The position numbers and the translations under genes were made by a program. DNA of 64,000 nucleotides from the NCBI GenBank assembly GCA_964194845.1, contig CAXMNX010000099.1, forward strand, positions 1 through 64,000, in the 5' to 3' direction. The notes below the pieces were generated by a model that ran no database searches, was not told the origin of the DNA, and saw only the letters and a list, made by a program, of their open reading frames with translations. The DNA is from CAXMNX01 sp964194845. GTDB taxonomy: Bacteria; Pseudomonadota; Alphaproteobacteria; Rhodobacterales; Rhodobacteraceae. Shown one piece after another: positions 58,382 through 64,000 of the stretch (its first letter is position 1; each line of letters opens with the position of its first letter).

Positions 58382-59659
58382 ATGGATCATTTTCTCTACC
58401 GCAACGGCGTTTTGCACGCCGAGGACGTTGCCATCGCGCAGATCGCGGCGGCTGTCGGCACGCCGTTTTATGTCTATTCGACCGCAACGCTGACCCGCCA
58501 TTACCGACTGTTTGACGAGGCGCTCGACGGCATCGACCATCTGGTCTGCTACGCGATGAAAGCAAACTCGAACCAGGCGGTGCTTACGTTGATGGCCGGG
58601 CTGGGTGCTGGCGTCGATGTGGTCTCGGGCGGCGAATACCGGCGCGCCAAGGCCGCAGGCTTTGCCGGCGAGCGGATCGTCTTTTCGGGCATCGGCAAGA
58701 CGGTCGAGGAAATGGAACTGGCGCTGACCGGCGGCATTCGACAGTTCAACGTCGAAAGCGAGCCCGAGATGGAGGCGCTCTCGGCCGTAGCCACCCGTAT
58801 GGGCGCGACCGCGCCAGTCACAATCCGCGTCAACCCCGACGTCGACGCAAAAACGCACGAGAAAATCGCCACCGGAAAATCCGAGAACAAGTTCGGCATC
58901 CCGGTCGCGCGGGCGCGCGAGGTTTATGCCCAGGCGGCAACTTTGCCGGGATTAGAGGTTATTGGTATCGACGTGCATATCGGCAGCCAGCTGACCGAAC
59001 TGGAACCGTTCGAGCTGGCCTATCGAAAAGTCGCAGAATTGACCGAGGGGCTGCGCGCCGATGGTCACAATATTCGCCGTCTGGATCTGGGTGGCGGGCT
59101 TGGTATTCCCTACGAACGCTCAAACACCGCGCCGCCGTTGCCGGTGGAATATGGCGAGATGGTCAAGCGTACAGTCGGTCATCTGGGTTGCGAGATCGAG
59201 ATTGAACCGGGTCGCCTGATCGCCGGGAATGCCGGAATTCTGGTCGCCGAAGTGATCTATGTGAAAAAGGGCGAGGGACGCGATTTCCTGATCATTGATG
59301 CCGCGATGAACGACCTGATCAGGCCCGCGATGTACAACGCCTATCACGACATTCTGCCAGTGATTGAACCGGAACCGGGCGTCGAACTAAACCCCGTCGA
59401 TATCGTCGGACCGGTTTGCGAAACCGGTGATACATTTACCCGTCAGCGGCCCATGCCACCCCTGAAAGCCACGGATCTGGTCGCGTTCCGTTCGGCAGGT
59501 GCCTATGGCGCGGTGATGTCGTCGGAGTATAATTCGCGTCTTCTGATCCCCGAGGTGCTTGTTAATGAGCATCAATTCGCCGTCATCCGGCCTCGTCCGA
59601 CCTATGACGAGATGATAAACCGCGATATCATACCAGAATGGCTCAAGGGGTCGGATTAA
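58382..59659 (+). CDS. lysA: Diaminopimelate decarboxylase
   Basis: LysA makes L-lysine from meso-diaminopimelate with pyridoxal phosphate. The 425-residue product has the PLP-lysine in CYAMKANSN (K60), the HIGSQLTEL segment, the PLP-phosphate glycine loop LGGGLGIPYE and the catalytic cysteine region GPVCETGDTF, with a TIM-barrel N domain and beta-sandwich C domain. The start at 58382 has no strong ribosome-binding site but fits the family. The TIGR02302 gene begins 26 bases after its stop. Confidence 0.96.
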   Translation: MDHFLYRNGVLHAEDVAIAQIAAAVGTPFYVYSTATLTRHYRLFDEALDGIDHLVCYAMKANSNQAVLTLMAGLGAGVDVVSGGEYRRAKAAGFAGERIVFSGIGKTVEEMELALTGGIRQFNVESEPEMEALSAVATRMGATAPVTIRVNPDVDAKTHEKIATGKSENKFGIPVARAREVYAQAATLPGLEVIGIDVHIGSQLTELEPFELAYRKVAELTEGLRADGHNIRRLDLGGGLGIPYERSNTAPPLPVEYGEMVKRTVGHLGCEIEIEPGRLIAGNAGILVAEVIYVKKGEGRDFLIIDAAMNDLIRPAMYNAYHDILPVIEPEPGVELNPVDIVGPVCETGDTFTRQRPMPPLKATDLVAFRSAGAYGAVMSSEYNSRLLIPEVLVNEHQFAVIRPRPTYDEMINRDIIPEWLKGSD

Positions 59660-59685
59660 ACCGCCCCGGCCCTATATTGGGACGT

Positions 59686-62256
59686 ATGACCGACCTGCGC
59701 GATCTTCCCCTTGGCACGGCGAAGCGGCTTGCGTGGCCGCTGCGGCTGACTTTTGTCGGCATTTTGTCCGAGCGGCTGGCTCGCACGTTCTGGCCGCTTT
59801 GGTCAATAATTCTGGCTGTTCTGGGCGTCTTGATGCTTGGTCTGCACGAAGAGCTGCCGCTTGAAGTGGTCTGGTCATTGGGTGTCCTGGCAATTCTGGG
59901 CGCGGGCTGGACCGGCGCGCGCGGATTTGCGCAGTTTCGCTGGCCGACCCGGATCGAGGCCATGGATCGGCTGGATCGAACGCAACCAGGTCGTCCGCTC
60001 ACCGCAATAGCCGACACGCAGGCGATTGGCGCGGGCGACGCCGCATCCGAAGGTGTCTGGAACGCCCATGTTACGCGGATGACGGACCGCGCGCTTCAGG
60101 CGCGCGCGCCTGAACCTGACCTGAAACTTTCTGCGCGCGATCCGTTCGCATTGCGATACGCGGCGTTGCTGGTGTTTGTTGTCGCACTGATATTCGGATC
60201 GCTTTTACGCGTCGGCACCGTGACCGAGCTGGTGCTGGGCGGTGCAGCAATCGCCGGTGGACCCGCCTGGGAAGGTTGGGTCGAGCCACCGCTTTATACC
60301 GGTCAGCCAAGCCTTTATCTGAACGATATAGATCGGGCGGAGTTCGCGGTGCCCGAAGGCAGCCGCGTGACGCTAAGGTTTTATGGCGAGGTTGGCGCAC
60401 TTGCCTTAAGCGAAACAGTGTCTGGGCGCACCGAAGACGTGCCACCTGCGACAGACCCGGTGCAATCTTTTGATGTGGCGACCAGCGGCAGCGTCACCAT
60501 CGACGGCTCCGGCGGGCAAGGCTGGGAAATATCGGCAGTTGGTGACAAGCCGCCGACAATCGAATTTGACGGCGCAATAGTGCAGGGCGAAGCCGGACGG
60601 ATGGAAGCCCCGTTTGCCGCCACCGACGACTATGGCGTCACTTCTGGTCAGATGGAGATCGCGCTTGATCTTCCAGAAGTCGAGCGGCGTTACGGCCTTG
60701 TCATCGAACCCGAACCGCGCGATCCGATCCTGCTGGACGTGCCGATGACAATATCGGGCGACCGCGGCGATTTCTCCGAGATTATTGTTGAAGACTTCAG
60801 CCAGCACGCTTGGGCAAATCTACCTGTAAAGGCCGCGCTGACGGCGGAAGACGCCGATGGCCAGACTGGGCTTTCCGCGCCGCAATTCACGCACCTTCCG
60901 GGGCGGCGGGTCTTCGATCCGCTCGCCAAGGCAATTGTGGAACAACGCCGCGATCTGATCTGGAACCGGGACAATGGGCGCCGTGTCGCCCAGGTGCTGC
61001 GCGCGGTATCGCATCGACCGGATGACCTATTCCGCTCCGAGACGGTTTATCTCAAACTTCGATTTCTGGTGCGGCGTCTGGAAACCCGGGTGTCGCTGGG
61101 GCGTTTGACGGACGACGCAGTCGCCGAATTCACCAGCGTGCTTTGGGACATCGCGCTTGAAATTGAAGAGGGCGATCTGGGTGACGCGCTGGAAAGGTTG
61201 CGACGCGCCCAGGATCGGCTAAGCGAAGCAATAGAAAACGGCGCAACCGACGACGAGATTGCCGAATTGATGCGCGACCTGCGCGAGGCAATGCAGGACT
61301 ATATGCGTCAGCTGGCCGAACAGCAGAGCGAACAGAACCAGCAGCTCAGCCAGAACCAGCAAGACATGCAGGAGCTTTCGGGCGATCAGCTTCAGGATAT
61401 GCTGGATCGCTTGCAGGAGTTGATGGAACAGGGCCGCATGGCCGAAGCCCAGCAGCTTCTGAACCAGCTTCGTCAAATGATGGAAAACATGCAGATCGCG
61501 CGCGGTCAGCAAGGTCAGCAAGGCCCGGGCGAACAGGCAATGGAAGGTCTGGCGGAAACGCTTCGCCAGCAGCAGGGCCTTAGCGACGAGGCATTCCGCG
61601 ACCTGCAAGAGCAATTCAATCCAAACGCTCAGGCCGGGCAATCGGGTGAAAACGAAGGACGCAGCGGCGATCAGGGGCGCGGCCAGCAGCACGGGCAGCA
61701 GGGTCAGGGGCAGGGCGGCGACCAGCCCGGCGCCAACGGTCAGGCGCAAGGTGGTGGCCAGCCGGGCATCGCCGACCGGCAAAATGCGCTGCGACAGGAA
61801 CTAAACCGGCAGCGTCAAAGCCTGCCTGGCGCGGGCACGCCAGACGGTGACGCCGCGCGAGACTCGTTGGGGCGGGCAGGTGATGCAATGGACGACGCCG
61901 AAGACGCGCTCAGGGACGAAGATTTCGCGGGCGCGCTGGATAGCCAGTCTCAGGCGATGGAGGCGTTGCGCGAAGGGATGCGCGAACTGGCCGAACAAAT
62001 GGCCGAACAGCAGAACCAGCAGAACGGCCAGCAAGGCCAGACACTTGGCCAAAACGATCCAAACGGCGGCCGCGACCCCCTTGGCCGCGAGGCCGGCCAA
62101 AACGGCCGCATTGGCACCGACGAACAGCTTTTGCAGGGCGACGACGTATATCGGCGCGCGCGCGAGCTTCTTGACGAGATCCGTCGCCGCTCGGGCGAGC
62201 AGGAGCGACCGACCCAAGAGCTTGACTATCTGCGCCGTCTTTTAGAGCGGTTTTGA
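59686..62256 (+). CDS. TIGR02302-family membrane protein with Gln-rich region
   Basis: The 856-residue product belongs to an alphaproteobacterial family of unknown function (DUF4175). It has two transmembrane helices near the N terminus (FWPLWSIILAVLGVLMLGL and VVWSLGVLAILGAGW) and a third near 165. A periplasmic region with beta segments follows, then a long Gln/Glu/Gly-rich coiled-coil part from about residue 530 (EQQSEQNQQLSQNQQDMQEL and later GQQHGQQGQGQGG). The C terminus is again helical. The ATG at 59686 gives the family start; the frame extends to 59638 inside lysA. It lies immediately after lysA and before a murein lytic enzyme. Confidence 0.88.
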   Translation: MTDLRDLPLGTAKRLAWPLRLTFVGILSERLARTFWPLWSIILAVLGVLMLGLHEELPLEVVWSLGVLAILGAGWTGARGFAQFRWPTRIEAMDRLDRTQPGRPLTAIADTQAIGAGDAASEGVWNAHVTRMTDRALQARAPEPDLKLSARDPFALRYAALLVFVVALIFGSLLRVGTVTELVLGGAAIAGGPAWEGWVEPPLYTGQPSLYLNDIDRAEFAVPEGSRVTLRFYGEVGALALSETVSGRTEDVPPATDPVQSFDVATSGSVTIDGSGGQGWEISAVGDKPPTIEFDGAIVQGEAGRMEAPFAATDDYGVTSGQMEIALDLPEVERRYGLVIEPEPRDPILLDVPMTISGDRGDFSEIIVEDFSQHAWANLPVKAALTAEDADGQTGLSAPQFTHLPGRRVFDPLAKAIVEQRRDLIWNRDNGRRVAQVLRAVSHRPDDLFRSETVYLKLRFLVRRLETRVSLGRLTDDAVAEFTSVLWDIALEIEEGDLGDALERLRRAQDRLSEAIENGATDDEIAELMRDLREAMQDYMRQLAEQQSEQNQQLSQNQQDMQELSGDQLQDMLDRLQELMEQGRMAEAQQLLNQLRQMMENMQIARGQQGQQGPGEQAMEGLAETLRQQQGLSDEAFRDLQEQFNPNAQAGQSGENEGRSGDQGRGQQHGQQGQGQGGDQPGANGQAQGGGQPGIADRQNALRQELNRQRQSLPGAGTPDGDAARDSLGRAGDAMDDAEDALRDEDFAGALDSQSQAMEALREGMRELAEQMAEQQNQQNGQQGQTLGQNDPNGGRDPLGREAGQNGRIGTDEQLLQGDDVYRRARELLDEIRRRSGEQERPTQELDYLRRLLERF

Positions 62257-62375
62257 ACCACACTCAAAGTTGCAAAACCGGCAAACCGCTGCCGATTGCA
62301 TTTGCTTTGCCTTTTGACGCGTCGCGAACTCGTCTAAAGTCCAGGTCGAGCAGGTAAGATTATCAGGTCAATTTC

Positions 62376-63632
62376 ATGCGTTCATTTCTGGCGATTGTAG
62401 TGGGTGTTTTGCTTGCTGCGGGTGCGGTGGCCGGACCGGCGCCGGAATTTTCAATCTATCCGAAACCGCGCCCCGAGGGAGCCCAGATCGTGCTGACACA
62501 GGCAAAGACCTCTAATCTGGCGTTTAATCGCTGGATTGATCGTTTTCGTGCGCGCGCCCGTGCGCGCGGCGTTCGTGACAGCGTGTTCGATGCAGCCTTT
62601 CAGGGCGTTCGCTACAACGCGGATGTCGTGCAGAAGGACCGCAACCAATCAGAATTCACCAAGCAGATATGGGAGTATCTGGACAGCGCGGCTTCGGAAA
62701 CGCGCATCAAGAATGGCTGCGCCGCCTTAAAGAAGAACCGACGCCTTCTGAACGAGATCGAGGCGCGTTTTGGCGTCGAGGCAGAAGTTGTCGCCGCCGT
62801 TTGGGGGCTCGAAAGCGCCTACGGAAGCTTTCGCGGCGATGTGCCGATTGTCGAAGCGCTCGCCACTCTTGCCTTTGACGGGCGCAGAGGCCGGTTCTTT
62901 GAAAGCCAGTTGATTGCGGCCCTGAAGATCATTCAGTCCGGCGACGTCGCGCCGCGACGGATGACCGGATCCTGGGCCGGTGCGATGGGCCATACCCAGT
63001 TCATTCCGACATCATATCTGGCCTATGCCGTCGATTTCCGCGGCGACGGGAAGCGCGATATATGGTCGGATGATCCCACCGACGCGCTCGCATCCACCGC
63101 CGCCTACTTGCGAAACTTCGGTTGGCGGAAAGGTCAGCCCTGGGGTGTCGAGGTGACGTTGCCCAGGGGGTTCAACTTCAGCCTGACGGGCGAGCGCATC
63201 AAGAAAAGCCCCGTCGATTGGGCGGCACTGGGCGTGCGTGACGTGAAGGGCGGTAAAGTTCCGAACCATGGGCGCGCCTCGATCCTTTTGCCGGCTGGTG
63301 CCCGTGGTGCTGCCTTCATGATCTTCAACAATTTTCATGTGATCGAGCGCTACAACACCGCGGATGCCTATGTAATTGGCGTCGGTCACTTAAGTGATCG
63401 CATTGCCGGTAGCGGGCCGCTGAAGGCCGGATGGCCGCGCGACGACCGCAATCTTAGGTTCAGGGAAAAACAGGAAATGCAGCGCCGCCTGACGGCCAAG
63501 GGCTTCAAAACACTCGGTGTCGACGGCATAATCGGCCCCAACACAATCGCGGCAATCCGACGCTTTCAATCGTCACAAGGAATGGTGCCCGATGGCTATG
63601 CCAGCTTTGAGATCCTGAAACGGCTGCGGTGA
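62376..63632 (+). CDS. Lytic murein transglycosylase with peptidoglycan-binding domain
   Basis: The 418-residue product cleaves peptidoglycan glycan strands in the periplasm. It has a signal peptide (MRSFLAIVVGVLLAAGAVAG) and an MltB-type SLT_2 domain with the catalytic glutamate E146 in VWGLESAYGSFRGD, followed by AMGHTQFIPTSYLAYAVDFRGDG in its parts. A C-terminal PG_binding_1 domain (LTAKGFKTLGVDGIIGPNT) follows from about residue 360. It is the last complete gene on the plus strand. Confidence 0.94.
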   Translation: MRSFLAIVVGVLLAAGAVAGPAPEFSIYPKPRPEGAQIVLTQAKTSNLAFNRWIDRFRARARARGVRDSVFDAAFQGVRYNADVVQKDRNQSEFTKQIWEYLDSAASETRIKNGCAALKKNRRLLNEIEARFGVEAEVVAAVWGLESAYGSFRGDVPIVEALATLAFDGRRGRFFESQLIAALKIIQSGDVAPRRMTGSWAGAMGHTQFIPTSYLAYAVDFRGDGKRDIWSDDPTDALASTAAYLRNFGWRKGQPWGVEVTLPRGFNFSLTGERIKKSPVDWAALGVRDVKGGKVPNHGRASILLPAGARGAAFMIFNNFHVIERYNTADAYVIGVGHLSDRIAGSGPLKAGWPRDDRNLRFREKQEMQRRLTAKGFKTLGVDGIIGPNTIAAIRRFQSSQGMVPDGYASFEILKRLR

Positions 63633-63806
63633 TGGCGTGATCTGGTGACGGCGGTTCAGAGCCCTTTGCGGTCGTTCTTCTACATTGCGGTGAAAGTCAG
63701 CCAGCATCCCGGCTTTATGAGCAAAAGGGACGCAGGGACGAACCTACGCCTCTTTGGGCAATATCTCACACGCTGGAATGCATGGTTCCGGGGCGGGCTT
63801 GGTGGT

Positions 63807-64000
63807 CTAGGCCCGCGCCGCCCGGTTTTTCTTCAAACGAAGACCGGCCAGACCAGCCAGACCGGCGAGTAACAGTGGAAAACCCGCTGGCAGGGGAATC
63901 TCGGCCGGAGTAAAAACAAGTCCCGATCCTGATCTAAGCCCGCTAAGGAAGTCGACGGGGAAAAGCCCAGCTTCGGGTTGGTTGTTGAAATCAGAAGATA
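63807..64000 (-). CDS. VPLPA-CTERM sorting-domain protein, partial (C-terminal end only)
   Basis: Reading the minus strand from the window edge gives 64 codons ending at a TAG (63807-63809), with no start inside the window. The C terminus has a VPLPA-CTERM-like tail: IPLPAGFPLLLAGLAGLAG, then RLKKNRAARA. This signal, common in Rhodobacterales, is a motif plus transmembrane helix plus basic end. It is thought to direct proteins to a dedicated sorting/processing machinery. The part before it (QPEAGLFPVDFLSGLRSGSG) is unremarkable. The rest of the protein lies outside the window. Confidence 0.85.
   Translation of the reverse strand, partial: SSDFNNQPEAGLFPVDFLSGLRSGSGLVFTPAEIPLPAGFPLLLAGLAGLAGLRLKKNRAARA

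Noticed and set aside
63645..63872. Plus-strand open frame of 75 codons after the lytic transglycosylase
   Set aside because: It runs over the 3' end of the VPLPA-CTERM gene on the opposite strand and has no ribosome-binding site or recognisable domain.

Overview
This window is a chromosomal segment of an alphaproteobacterium, most likely a marine Rhodobacterales (Roseobacter-like) species. The evidence is a set of clade-typical genes: PHB-cycle phbA/phbB, a cytoplasmic SoeABC-type molybdoenzyme, an alphaproteobacterial glutamate-cysteine ligase, a TIGR02302 protein, a YcjX/YcjF pair, and a VPLPA-CTERM sorting tail at the right edge. Coding density is high, most genes overlap or nearly touch their neighbours, and codon use looks GC-rich almost everywhere. 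No phage, insertion sequence, CRISPR array or defence island was seen.

Left part (1-11 kb): tRNA-Trp, secE, nusG, rplK and rplA form the translation/transcription cluster, which ends at a terminator after rplA. A matrixin-like metalloprotease gene stands where rplJ/rplL/rpoB often follow. Then come a membrane/coiled-coil protein and greA (minus strand), ETF-ubiquinone oxidoreductase, a TPR protein overlapping ispE, a convergent polyprenyl diphosphate synthase, a DUF2007 protein and a TrmN6-like methyltransferase.

11-25 kb: a YdcH-like peptide, phbA-phbB, soeABC (predicted quinone-linked sulfite dehydrogenase) with a divergent stand-alone Lrp/AsnC ligand-binding domain, a BON/OmpA envelope protein with a coiled-coil partner, ubiA, rsmE, two conserved unknowns and gshA.

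25.6-32 kb: a small membrane-protein region with a probable frameshift, a GbsR/MarR regulator-desaturase-membrane protein operon with an operator-like inverted repeat, and a pyrB-X-Y-pyrC-plsY-Z operon in which X, Y and Z are poorly characterised (X a bacterial PH-domain membrane protein, Y a tail-anchored protein).

32-50 kb: a cluster-less family 4 uracil-DNA glycosylase, a LysE exporter, moaB, an RND efflux pair with a good promoter, a DsbD N-domain-like protein, YqgE, a SPOR-tailed D,D-carboxypeptidase, a HAD hydrolase, clpS, an RsmC-like methyltransferase, an SDR lacking the catalytic lysine, hemF, a LytR_C protein and a divergent HupE/DUF4198 pair whose start codons overlap.

50-64 kb: truA, a 89-bp imperfect hairpin element, ycjX/ycjF, an AT-richer orphan gene, a strongly C-skewed non-coding stretch with palindromic and direct repeats, ileS, ogt, a GYD-domain protein, lysA, the TIGR02302 protein, a lytic transglycosylase and a partial VPLPA-CTERM protein. 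Most of the window is core genome. I did not find a clear-cut new system. The best leads are the frameshifted membrane protein, the GbsR-desaturase operon, the unknowns inside the pyr operon, the metalloprotease after rplA, and the repeat-bearing 53.8-54.4 kb gap.
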